Source: Citrus sinensis (taxonomy: Eukaryota; Streptophyta; Magnoliopsida; Sapindales; Rutaceae). Taken from it: a stretch of 64,000 nt of DNA. The notes below the pieces were generated by a model. It made no database searches. It had not been told where the DNA came from and was given only the letters and a program-made list of their open reading frames with translations. Position 1 is the stretch's first letter, and each line of letters opens with the position of its first letter. The position numbers and the translations under genes were made by a program. The DNA lies in assembly GCF_022201045.2 (NCBI RefSeq), contig NC_068559.1, positions 1,426,001-1,490,000 of the forward strand, in the 5' to 3' direction. Positions 33,600 through 44,346 of this stretch are shown in pieces.

Positions 33600-35460
33600 A
33601 TTTTAAAACATCACAAATTCACATTGAGGGAATTTTGCAGCCAACTCAATTGCGCGTTTTCTATATAATTTATACTCCGCGGATTCCCTGTACAAAAGTT
33701 CCATCGTACCTCCTGTAGAGAAGTCAATAAAGTGGCTTCCAAATTCAAAATTGCAAGCTGTAGAATACCTGATTTTTTACAATCATGAACCGAATGAAGA
33801 AAAATGAAAAAGGTTAGCAAAATTTATCAAATTGACAGATAGGAGAATTGACAAATTGCAAAGCAGATGGTGCAATAGTGCAACATTTTTTGCTATAAAT
33901 AGAGATGCATTCTTCATTTGTAAAGCATCCCAAAATTGTTAAGTTTATAAGTTTCTAAGTTTTTGAGAGAAATGAGAGAAGTGTGTCTGAGGAATTTATC
34001 TTTCCTGCAGAGTGTGAGAGTACTGGGTATATTTAGGTTTCTGAAAAATAAGATTCGTCACTCAAATATTTGTACTCTATTAATTGTTAAATAAACAATT
34101 ATTCTTTCTTACCTCCGTGGATGTATGTTTAATTACCGAACCACGGAAATTTTGTATCCTTTATTTTTCAGTAATTATTTGGTGCGCTTAATTCCACATT
34201 CCACGCACAACACCTCCAACAAACATTGGTTCCATAGGATCAATAATTACCTTCTCTAACCGTGTACCACACTCAAGCAAGCCTGATAGAAACTCAATTT
34301 CACCTATAACCCATGTGAAACCAATCAATTCTACAACCCTGGGACTTGAATGTGGATGCTTCTTCATCGTGTGTCTGTGTTTATAAGTTACATCTTCCAC
34401 CGTGACTGTGAGTTTATATAACGAAGGACAAGCCTTCACAAAAGCAGCAGCAACACCGAGAAAAGAAGCGGGACGTATGTTGCCTTGCAATTCAAAATGC
34501 TTGAGATTTGGTAACTCAGGAATGCAGCAGAATTCATCAAAAGGCACCTGAAACAGATTGATAAAATAAGGTAGAAAAAAAACACCAGTGATGGTAAACA
34601 TCTAAAGGTACGTTAGAAATGGCAGCCACCACTCACATGTAATTTCAGTGTCCTTAGATGCAGGAGAAGCCTAGGAAGCTGGTACAGTTTGTGCATCTAG
34701 TAATGACAACAGTCGCCATCAAAAGACATCTCAGCAAGACCTGAAACATGTTTAAAACAAACATTTGACGCTGCCCCAGAATATACAAATGATACTAGAT
34801 TTTCAGCCAGTACCAATGTGAAGATTCTTCAACTGTTGCAAATGCATCAACTCTAAATACTTTGGCTTGAGCAATGGACCAGAAACTCTAAGACTCGTCA
34901 GACATTTTGCATAGCTAAGACTTAACACCCCAAGCAGCGGACAGTATGATAACAAATTTTCAACAGCTTCGTTTCCTACATCAACCCTAGTAAAACGCAG
35001 GGATGTAAGAGAACTGAAGCTGGACTGAGTATCAAAAGGAGACGGAAAATTGTATGATTCACATTCCGTCAAGCAAGAATTTTCCGAATCAAGCCTCTGA
35101 ACTCTCTTTTCAACTGGAAATTTAACCCAATTATATACATTTCTGTTGGAGTCGAAACAAATCTTTAACACTTCCAACAGTTTGACCCTTTGAGGGACCC
35201 TATAATTTGTTCTATCCAGCTCACAGACTTCTGCTTCCTCCCATACAAATTATCAAAATAATCGGGGCCCAAACCAAACTTCTTTAACAATCCCCCCATG
35301 TCGACGAGATCGTTATTGTCGATAGAACCAGTGAAAAATGTTCACAAAAATCTCCATCTACTTGATCAGATGCCTGTACTCGCTGCTTCCTTAATTGTTA
35401 AGCGAGACAAAATATCTATCAGAAGTTCATCTGGCAATTTACTTATAACATCTTCCATCT
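33600..35460 (-). pseudogene. F-box/LRR/FBD pseudogene carrying a solo LTR
   Basis: Nearly the full plan of the intact neighbours can be traced on the minus strand. The F-box start is near 35460 (MEDVISKLPDELLIDILSRL), followed by LRR parts (35177-34803, e.g. VKFPVEKRVQRL and FSSLTSLRFTRVDVGNEAVE). Exon 2 and the FBD part lie at 34555-34218 (SPRVVELIGFTWVIGEIEFL), and the FBD tail at 33715-33603 (ESAEYKLYRKRAIELAAKF). It is broken: two in-frame stop codons lie just after the first half of the F-box, frames shift between the F-box and LRR parts, and an LTR insertion splits the FBD. In this copy exon 2 reads straight through into the FBD part without the usual second intron, so that intron may have been lost. 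Confidence 0.85.
33714..34212 (+). mobile_element. Solo LTR, probably Ty1-copia, inserted in F-box pseudogene
   Basis: The element begins TGTAGAGAAG and ends CACGCACAACA, the TG...CA borders of a long terminal repeat, and is 499 bp long. Exact 5-bp repeats CCTCC flank it at 33709-33713 and 34213-34217. A TATA-like GCTATAAATAGAG near 33892 could be its promoter. The 3' end resembles copia-type LTRs from memory; that family call is inference. No internal retroviral-like genes lie beside it, so it is a solo LTR left after recombination. The intact duplication suggests a modest age, later than or during decay of the host F-box copy. Confidence 0.85.
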
Positions 35461-35974
35461 TGTTTTCTTTCTTTTCTTTTCTTTTCAATCTTCACTCAGA
35501 GAAGCAAAATCTACCAAATATCCAATCGGAGCACACAATTTCAGCTGGAAACTAACACTTTTTTACAAAAAAGCGAAAAATCTTGGGAATTTCATTACGA
35601 AAGAGAAGCGAATTACCTTGCTAAAAGGTAAATTTTATGCTCCCCATTTCAAATCCTCGTCTTCGTCTTCTTCGATCTCGTGTCCGATTATTAGGTGTTC
35701 TAAAGTTGCTTTATCTAGTATGAAGTTTATTATCACAGCTTTTGCAACTTGCAAGGCAATAAAAATTCATTTTCACGCCCACTTTTTAAATATCCATCAT
35801 TAAAAATTTAAAATTAAAAAGAAAGCTTGTACTTTAGGCACCTCTCGTAAGACTAAAAAGAGATGGCCAACATGCCGAATGTGTTAAAATAAGGCGATAA
35901 ATTAAAATTTTTTAAAAATAAAGGAGTAATTCAACCGACAATCAATTGGTGGATCATCTCAAAATTAGCACAAA
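35461..35974. other. Spacer upstream of the F-box pseudogene
   Basis: Corresponds in position to the promoter and leader of the decayed F-box copy. No gene is seen. Confidence 0.4.
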
Positions 35975-36360
35975 TATTTATGCCACCACAAATTCCCACC
36001 GTGGGAATTTTTGCTGCCATCTCAATTCCACAACCCTCAGGCTTGAATGTGGATGCTTTCTTAAATACTCATCCGAATGGTTATGGGGAAACCATAAAAC
36101 AATAGGTGGTATACACACCAAATACTAAAATTTTGTCAACATTACCAAATAATATAAACAACATATGTTTAAAATCTAAAACCAACCGCAGATAAAAACA
36201 TCCACCTTCAGTGTGAGTTTATGTAGAGAAGGACATGCTTTCAAGAAAGTAGCACAAGGACGAAAGCAATCTTCACTTAACAAGGTCGTGAAATCCAAAT
36301 GCTTGGGATCTGACAATTCCAGAATGCTGCAGAGGACAGCCTCAAGCACCTGAAACAATT
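35975..36360 (-). pseudogene. F-box/LRR/FBD gene fragment (exon 2 and part of FBD only)
   Basis: The minus strand at about 36352-36205 encodes an exon 2-like piece (FRPCATFLKACPSLHKLTLK). It begins after an AG acceptor at the same place as in the intact genes and ends before GTGGAT like their donors. Further on, about 36065-35975, a shortened FBD joins KHPHSSLRVVEL directly to a tail like WQQKFPRWEF, so the middle of the domain is deleted. The F-box and LRR exon are absent. It lies directly 3' of intact member 2 and is probably a remnant of a tandem copy. Confidence 0.75.
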
Positions 36361-36534
36361 TGATAAAGTAAGAGACAACATGTAGCAAAACTCTGTTATA
36401 CAAAACAAAATATATGAGAGAACACAAGCATGGTGGTTCTAATCACATAATTGATCGACGTTATTTCTAATAATAATTTCACCAACATCTATTGGAGTAT
36501 CTCATATTTGTCTTTGCAAGTGCCACAACACATT

Positions 36535-38281
36535 TCATCGATCAGCTAACGGCACAAAGATTTCTGGTATTACAAATTCCACATGAGGGAATTTCTCTGC
36601 CAACTCAATTGCACGCTTCCTAGCACACTTGTAACCCTCACTTCTCCTGTAATACCACATCCCTGGACTTCCCATAAAATGATATTTACAAGGATCAATG
36701 ATCATCTTCTCCAGCCTCACAGCATTCTCAAGCAAGTCTTTCAGAAACTCAACATCTACCTCGCGCCCCTCAAACCCAATGAATGACACCGCCCTAAGAT
36801 TTAAATGAGGATGATCCTTGATGTTCTGTACATATGCACACGGTTCCACAGTATGGGACAACTGCAACATGGGAATAAGACATCATAAATATGCAATTTG
36901 AAAATGAAATTGGAACACTCTCAAAATGGTTACAGGAAAATCATTTAACTAAACACGTGCACACAGAAATCTGGATTATTCAAAAACAAAGACAACAAAT
37001 ATTTAAAATCTGGATTATTCTGTACATATGCACATGGTTCCACAGTATGGGACAACTGCAAACACGTGCACACAGAAATCTGGATTATTCAGAAACAAAG
37101 ACAACAAATATTTAAAATCTGAAATCAAAAGCAGAAGAAACATCCACCTTGAATGTGAATTCCTGCAACAAAGGAGATGCTTTTAAAAAAGCAACACAGG
37201 GATGATAGCAATCAAGATCACCATTAGCGAGAGTCATTTCCAAGTGCTTGAGATTAGGAAATTTAGGAATACTGTTGAGGAAATCCTCAGGCACCTGAAA
37301 CAATTTGATAAATTAAGTACATAAAAGCCTTCATATTGGCTAATCCTTGAAGGTGTTTAGAAACAAAAAGAACAAAAAAAACATACTTACAGAAACAACC
37401 ATCAGGTTTAATTTCAGCGTCCTTAATTGTGGAAGAAAACTAGAAAACTGATGAAGGGTATACACAAAGTATGTGCAATAATCACCTTCAATAGACATCT
37501 CAACAAGACTTGGAACATGTTTAAAATTAACAGTCAACTCTCCCGCACAAAACTCAAATGATATGAGATTGGGTGCATTAATTTCAAGATTGCTCAAGTT
37601 AGGCAAATCCCTTAACTCCAAGTACTTCAACTTGAGTGATGGGCCAGAGACTCTAATACGGATCAACTTCTCGGCACCCTTAAGCGTTAACACCTCGAGC
37701 AACGGACAGTAACATAACAAATAATGAAGAACCTCTTCAGCTATATCAACATCGATTAAACGCAGGGACACGAGTGAACTGAAGCTGGAAGTAGTTTTGA
37801 AATATGGTGAAAAGGAATGCAACTCATGACCTTCTGTCTTCGACTCACTAAAGTCTAACTCAAGCCTTTGAACTCTCTTATCAACAGCAAATTGAACCCA
37901 ACTATCAACATCGTAATCAGAATTAACGGGGTAACAAATCCTTAATTGTTGTAAAGATTTAGTTTGAAGTAATCCGATAATTGGATCGACAAGATTTATA
38001 AAGTTTCGCCTTTTCGCGCGAATGAAATAATTATCTTCACACTTGTAATATGGGTCAGACAAAATTGCCAAGCGCCGAATTTTGTAGGGGTCAACAAAGT
38101 CCAAACAACCAGTGAAAAATCTCCATAAATATCGCCATCTGTATGATAAAATGCTGGCTCTTGCTGCTTCTTCAATTGTTAAGCGAGATAAAATACAAAT
38201 CAAAATATCATCTGGTAGTTTACTGATGCGATCATCCATGTTCTTTTCAAGGGCAAATGGAATCACAATCTTCAAAATCAA
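36535..38281 (-). CDS. F-box/LRR/FBD protein, cluster member 2
   Basis: Predicted SCF ubiquitin-ligase adaptor. Three exons (38281-37391, 37294-37148, 36861-36535) join in frame to about 454 residues. The F-box is near residues 17-60 (RISKLPDDILICILSRLTIE, SILSYRWRYLWRFFTG). The LRR-like middle includes RVQRLELDFSES, FSSLVSLRLIDVDIAEEVLH and GPSLKLKYLELRDLPNLSNL. The FBD follows (RAVSFIGFEGREVDVEFLKD, EKMIIDPCKYHFMGSPGMWY, AIELAEKFPHVEFVIP), with a tail about ten residues longer than in member 1. It is clearly a paralogue of member 1, with the same intron positions. Intron 2 contains a duplicated piece of exon 3 (see separate entry). The start could also be the Met of MDDRISK. Confidence 0.87.
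36824..37122 (-). repeat. Duplicated exon 3 start inside intron 2 of F-box member 2
   Basis: The first part of exon 3 with its acceptor (near 36826-36866, containing CCACAGTATGGGACAACTGC) recurs at about 37021-37062 inside intron 2. Next to it, the intron segment starting ACACGTGCACACAGAAATCT near 36953 recurs at about 37064. The copy therefore carries a second splice acceptor followed by roughly 38 bases of exon 3 sequence. Confidence 0.8.
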
Positions 38282-39349
38282 ACAGCAAACAATAAATAAT
38301 TAGCGTTTAAAACTTAATCTGAAAGACACAAATTCAAGTTAGAGGAAAATCACCTTTGTTCTGTAGATGGTAGAATTATGCCGCCATTAAACTCGCCGCC
38401 GTTGTTGTTGTTGGTTTTTTTTTTTTTTGGGGGGGATTTCGAGTCCTATTTTTTTAGTTGGGTTAGGCACAAGGCAGAAGAGGAGTCCCCATCTTCTAGG
38501 AATATTTTATGGACCATTGAATCAATGAAATTTTAACGGACGACATTTTGTTTTAAGTGGGCTAGACTTGATCTCAGCCGTTGAAACTTACCAATCTCTC
38601 TCTCCTTTTGTTTACGTGGATCAGTCCGCCCAACGGTGGTAATTACCCAGATACCTAATACAATTACGGTGAAACTACTAAAAGCTAATCAAAATGGGTT
38701 TTAAATGAAATGAAAAATTAAAGTTAAAATAAATTAACTGTATGAATTAAAATCAAAATAAGTTTTATTGTTATTTATATATTTACTTTTTTCTTAAAAT
38801 TAAAATAAATTATTATAAGTTACAAAAATCACCTTAATTTATTATTGTCATTATTTATTATAATAGTTTTGATTATTAGTATTGTTAAAATTACTATTAC
38901 TATTATCATTATTAATATTAACATTATTATTAAGAATTAAATAACAACAACAACAACAACATTTTATTTAAGGACAAAAGTGAAATTATCAAATTTAAAT
39001 TGGGTAAAATGAGAAGTTCATGATTCGGCAATTCGCTATCTCTCTCTTGAGAATCAAGTTTTCATTTTTTATCCCAAAAATATGTAGACGACCTCACATA
39101 TTCCGTTTATATTCCCACCTCTATTTTAATAAGTAAATAATATCAATTATTTTTATTTTGAATTCTGATCTCCTAATGCAGTAAGTAAACGCATCATTTA
39201 ACAATTATATGGCTAACAAAAATTTATGACAACACAATACTTGCAACAATTTCAAATTCTGCAGTTAAAAAGAGTAGAGCACATTAGTCTTTGCTGTTGT
39301 CAAAAACTAAACAGTTCGTCAAGCAACACAATACAGTGAAAAGTCATGT
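38282..39349. other. Promoter side of F-box member 2 and AT-rich spacer
   Basis: The first few hundred bases after 38281 should hold the promoter and leader. A G/T-rich patch lies near 38400-38430, and an (ACA)n-type run near 38944-38961. No gene is visible. Confidence 0.45.
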
Positions 39350-40770
39350 CATCGTAAATTAACAGCAAGGGAATTTCTATGCCGACTCGCACAGAAGCTT
39401 TCTACTTTCTAGCGGATCCACACACCTCAGTTTCCCTGCGCAGAAACGTTTCCACGAAAGTCACACTTGGTTTGACAGTCATCTTCTCCAGCAGCGTAGC
39501 ACTCTCAATCCAAACAATTCCACCACCCCAAGACTTAAATTCCCATCCTTGATAGATGAGCGTGACCCATTATAACTGTCACAAGGGAAAGGGCATTCGT
39601 ATCATATATATGACCATACAGAATGACTTATGAACATTGTAAATGGAATAAGAAATTGTTAGATTTATTTCTCACATTATGTGGACTGACATAAATTATT
39701 TTAATTATTTTTTATATTTTACCGAATTAATACGTGACTAAAGTTAAATATTATTGAGTAATTTTGACAGACTCATTTATTAAGTGATCAAATATGGTGT
39801 TAATGAGTCTAATTTTGACATACCCTGTACAGTAGTATATTATGGACAAGTATATCTTTAATTGTGTTATTTTAGCCCATAATGAGATGGGCAATTTTGT
39901 ACTAACACATGAGGGGTCCCTGCGCTCAACCGCTGTATTTAAGTAACTTCAGCCCATTTTGGAAGTTAACTGTTGAAAAATCAGTTGCATGTGCGCAGTG
40001 CACCTCTCTCTCTCTCCCTCTCCCTCTCCCTCTCGTCTCCCGTGTGTGTATGTACAGTAAATTTTGAAGCAAGCCGATCCTTGAGCTGAAGCAAGGGAAA
40101 CTGAATTCAGAAGCTAGATCAAGCTTGTAACAACTCGATAAAGCTCCATAACAAGCTTCCAAGGTCGGATTCATGGGAGATCATGGTAAATTTCGAAATT
40201 ACCTAAAATATGTGTTTGCTTGGAAATGCACGATTAAGGGCATAAAGTTTGTTATTGTTTCAACAGAATACTCTTAAAATGATGAAGATCTTAAATCAAT
40301 AGCAAAGACGAGACACACCTTCACTGTGTACAACGACAGAGATGCTTTCAAGAAAACAGCACGAGTAAGAAGGTAATCTAATCTTCATGAAGCAATCCAA
40401 TTACCATATCCAAAAGCTTGAGATTAGGTAATTTAGGGACACGGCAGAGTTCAACCTCAGGCAACTGAAGCAATTTAGTAAAGAAATCTACAAAAAAGAT
40501 CATCAACGAAGGTAAATATTAAGGAAGAAAAGAAGCCATTTAAAAGAATCATAAACAGTGTCAATCAGCCGGTGCAGGCGTAATTTCAGTGTCTTTACTT
40601 GTGGAAGAGCTGGTTTAGAATATTCACAACATGTTCCTATATATTCAAAATTTTCGGCTATATTAACATTTGATAAACATAGTTTTGGAAAAGCGTATTG
40701 CTGATTGATAATTCAACTCAACCCTTTGAACTTCCATTTTCATGACCACAAGCTAAGTATAACAGCAAAA
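39350..40770 (-). pseudogene. Highly decayed F-box/LRR/FBD copy
   Basis: Family traces appear on the minus strand in the expected order. Near 40710-40740 is a piece like the LRR start (KVQRVELNYQS-like). Near 40570-40615 is the end of exon 1. At about 40475-40330 is an exon 2-like piece with a matching acceptor and with PNLKLLD-like and AVFLKASLSLYTVK-like stretches. Near 39570-39360 are FBD scraps. A CT-rich microsatellite (near 40001-40034) and unrelated sequence lie between. The F-box itself is not found and no long frame remains. Confidence 0.6.
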
Positions 40771-43560
40771 CAGTTGAAGCAAAATTAAAATTTCAGCCAA
40801 AGGAAACCGACCAAAAAAAAAAAAAGATTTTACAGAACAACTTCCAAGTTTCATTAACGAATTGGAAGATAAAAAGAATTGAGAAGAAAGTTACCTTTGT
40901 ACACGGTACGTTTCTGCTGTCATTTTAATTTCTTTCTACCCATCTTCGTCTTTGGCATTTGGGAGATTTTTTGCCGCTTTTTAACATGGATTACCCAACA
41001 TGCCCGTTTTAGGCTTCGGCTTCAGGTATCCTTGTCAAATTTACCCAAATGCCCCCCTCTTTTCATTTTCTTTGCTTTATATTAAAATACACAAAGTGTA
41101 TATAGATTTTAAAAACAATTTCTAAGAGGAAAATATCATTCATGTAAAAAATTACAAGGTACCACTGGAATGGCAGCGGGTCAAGTTGGATTCATCACAA
41201 GTTTGGCTGATTGGCTGGAATAACAACTTGGAAAAAATTAAGCTCGAAACTGGTCCAAATGAGATAGGTCTTTGGGCTTTGGCCCCTCCTGTCTGAGTGA
41301 TTTTAAAGACATTTATTTAATTTTTTTCTTAAATAAGAGATTAAAAGTTAATTTGATCTTTACACTTTAGGGATGGCAAAATTCTCCATAGATTTTGAGC
41401 CTTGTAAGGTGAATTTTGAATAATTTTTAAGGAATGAGGCGGGGAATAGGGGAAAAAATAATTCTTAAATTCTTAATAGGGTGATGTTTAGTTTTGTATT
41501 CCCCACTCTACCCCCACCTCAATTCCAAAAAAAATATAAATATTTTTTAATTTTTATTTTATCTATTACAATGTTGGTTAATAAATTTTCATTTTATTTT
41601 TACATAACATAAATAAGTTATAATTAAAAGAAAACCCTACATTATAATATATATTCAACCTTAAAATATTATTATATTTTCTTTTCTCTCTTGTGTTGCT
41701 TTCTTCAAATATTCTTTTTAGTTTTGACATCATTTAAGAACAAAAGGATCAAAACTTGTTGATAGGAAAGGAGAGAAAAACAAAGCAATGCTAAGAGTTC
41801 GTCAATCTGTTGTTCATCGATAGACAAAGCTCTCTCTTTATCATCTTGTGCCATATGCAACAAAGGATGCGTTCTTTTTCCTTCTCGCTAACCACGAGAG
41901 TGCCTAGTGCCCAGAGGACGATGAATTTTCCTTTCAAGGTAAAGCAGCGCATAAAAAAGGGTTTGTCCGTCAAAAGCAAATGCCCAATTCCTTCACAAAC
42001 AAAGTTTAGAATCAACGAGGGTCGTAGAAAAAAGGGGGTGTATAACTGGAAGAACCCACTTTTTTGTTCGTAACAAGGGAGAGATAGAATGGAGTTCTTC
42101 ATGAACTTTTGGAGATTTTTTAAATAATTTAAATATTTTATGATATAGTAATGATTTTATTTAAGTCTTTAAAATTTATTTACTGAAATTATTTATCTAT
42201 ATCTATTATAAAATAAGTAAATGAGGAATGAAATGGAAATGAAAAAATCATTCTCCACATGAGAATTCTCTATCCTCACCCCACTAAATTTATTGGCAGA
42301 TGAGGTGGGAAATGGAGTCGAAATTTTTAATAAGGTGGGGAATAGGATATGCCTCTCCGCTCCCACTCTACCCCGTTGCCATCCCTATTACACTCTCCAT
42401 TGCATGATAAATTTTCAACCCTAATAAATACTAATTAGTAACAACACTATGTGTTCATACTTAAGAACTAACTTAGTTGGACTCGAGCCGATAAATTAAC
42501 CATTATTAATTTGATTTTTTGAGATATCGGATAAGTTCATGAATATTAAAGATATTAAAATAACTTATATTATTATGTAGCTTAACAAGATCTCTTGTTG
42601 GGTTTGGATATGAGAGGCAAAGTCGGATCCACCTCAAACCCCCACTAGAGAAAATAATTTTAAAAAAAATTAAAGAGAAAATTATCTAAATTACTTATTA
42701 GGTCTCGTTAAATTTATAAAAATAGTCTCATAAGCTTATAAACCCATAAAATTTAAACTTTAATTTCAAGAATTATAAAAACCCACACCGTAATTAAAAA
42801 TAAAAGCTCATAACTCATACGGGTGGTTTTACTATTATTTAATTTTATTCCCACTAAATTTATGAAAATAACCTCTATAAACTCATTAACTCTAAAATTT
42901 TAATTTTACAACCTCTATAAATTTATTATCCCATAAAATTTTAATTTTTACATCTTAATGTTATTATTGTTATGTAACTTAACTTCAGCAAACCATTGAG
43001 GTAGTAATGCTGATGCAGAACGTGCTAACCATATTTTAAAATTTTTGAAAATGAAAAAGCACTCACTAATAGAAACAAATTAATTAATGAACACAACATG
43101 GGAACTAACTTATTATTTATACATATATACATGGACCCAAAATGGAAACTCATTAACTCCATTACAGACAACCCACCATGCCTTAAATGTTGACTTTCAT
43201 CAATTTACCATTTTTTACTTTTTCGCCATTTCCACTGGAACTTTCTGGAATCTTTCTTCATAAACCAAATACATTATTAGAGAAATTGACGAATTTTCAG
43301 AAAGTATCTTTTATAAATTTAAAAATATTTAGATTTACTTAAGAATTTTTCCAAACCATTTTTCAACCTCCAAATAATAATTACATTGTGAGGGTACATG
43401 TGAAACTATTAACATCTACAATATTTGTCACACGTCCATAATCATAATGTCACCATCCAAAAATAAACATGGGTTATTTTCCTTAACGGCTATAGAAGGA
43501 GAAAAAAAAAGAAAGAGAAAATAACCCTATTTTTCTATACTTTTTGTCCTGAAGCTACAA
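40771..43560. other. Spacer dominated by an hAT-like element and AT-rich DNA
   Basis: Outside the hAT-like element the DNA is AT-rich with no supported gene. The 400 bases before 43561 are the downstream flank of the glutaredoxin-like gene. Confidence 0.5.
41368..42387. mobile_element. Non-autonomous hAT-like transposon
   Basis: Ends TAGGGATGGCAA and TTGCCATCCCTA are inverted repeats of at least 12 bases. Subterminal inverted similarity also occurs (GGCGGGGAATAGG near 41440 versus GGTGGGGAATAGG near 42340 on the same strand, and CCCCACTCTACCCC-type sequence near both ends). Flanking 8-bp repeats are TTACACTT (41360-41367) and TTACACTC (42388-42395), seven of eight identical, as expected of hAT elements. 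At 1,020 bp it has no transposase. Two overlapping open frames on opposite strands around 41791-42102 match nothing I know and could be captured sequence. Confidence 0.82.
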
Positions 43561-44346
43561 TCAGGTGCATCGGCGGAGCACGGGACAACAGGAACGACAC
43601 CTGATCAGACCGTTGACGTTACAAGCCGTGCAACTCCTGAACCCGTACTTCTCCGTATAGATCTTATGACTCCCGCTGCACTCTTCACAGAGAATAAATC
43701 TCAGCCCTCCACAGAAATCACAGAAAGTTGAGCCCACAAGCTGGAGCCCACTGATGAGCTGTAACAACTCCCCAGTCTCGTTCATCCGTTTAATCTCCTC
43801 GGCCCCACCTATGTATCTCCCGCCAATGAAAACTCTAGGCAGGCTCAAGCTTCTACTATGATTATTGTTACAACCGCCAATGATACCCTGCAGCTCGTCC
43901 AGGAACTTGTTATCCATGGACAAATCTCGTTCGTCGATCGGGACACAGAATCCACGGAGGATTGATCTGACGGTCCTGCAGTCCTCGTAAGTCCTGCGGA
44001 CAACGCGGAGGCTAGTGAAGTACACGACAATGCCTTGGTTGGGGATTCTGAGGGACGAAGGGATTGGGTTTTTGTGGGCCCAGGAGCGGAGGACAGAAGC
44101 GGAGATCCTGACCCGGTGGAAGACGGAGGGGCTTCTGGGGGACCTGGGTTCGGATTCGGGTTCGGAATCTTCGGTGAGAATGGATTGGATGTCTTTGAAA
44201 GATGAGCACGAGAATGATTTTGAACGAGGGTGACCCCTGCTCGGCGATCTCAACCAATCGGGCCACATTTGGTCTGAGTGGGAGAATGAGAGAGAAATGG
44301 GGTTTTGCGTTTTTTGGTGGGCAAGTGAACTGTGGGAGGGTGACAA
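43561..44346 (-). CDS. Glutaredoxin-like protein with C-terminal zinc-finger cysteines
   Basis: A single-exon protein of 261 residues in the At5g39865/At1g64500-type family. A Ser/Pro-rich N-terminal region (to about residue 100) precedes a glutaredoxin fold (about 105-205: GIVVYFTSLRVVRRTYEDC, VRSILRGF, ERDLSMDNKFLDEL, LPRVFIGGRYIGGAEEIKRM). Then comes a cysteine-rich tail with four CxxC pairs or variants (CDFCGG, CEECSG, CTACNV, CRSCC), likely binding zinc. The catalytic CxxC of true glutaredoxins is absent: where CPYC is expected the sequence reads SLRVVRRTYEDC. This fits the family rather than a local mutation, so ordinary thiol transfer is unlikely. Its cellular role is not established. 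Confidence 0.9.
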   Translation of the reverse strand: MSPSHSSLAHQKTQNPISLSFSHSDQMWPDWLRSPSRGHPRSKSFSCSSFKDIQSILTEDSEPESEPRSPRSPSVFHRVRISASVLRSWAHKNPIPSSLRIPNQGIVVYFTSLRVVRRTYEDCRTVRSILRGFCVPIDERDLSMDNKFLDELQGIIGGCNNNHSRSLSLPRVFIGGRYIGGAEEIKRMNETGELLQLISGLQLVGSTFCDFCGGLRFILCEECSGSHKIYTEKYGFRSCTACNVNGLIRCRSCCPVLRRCT

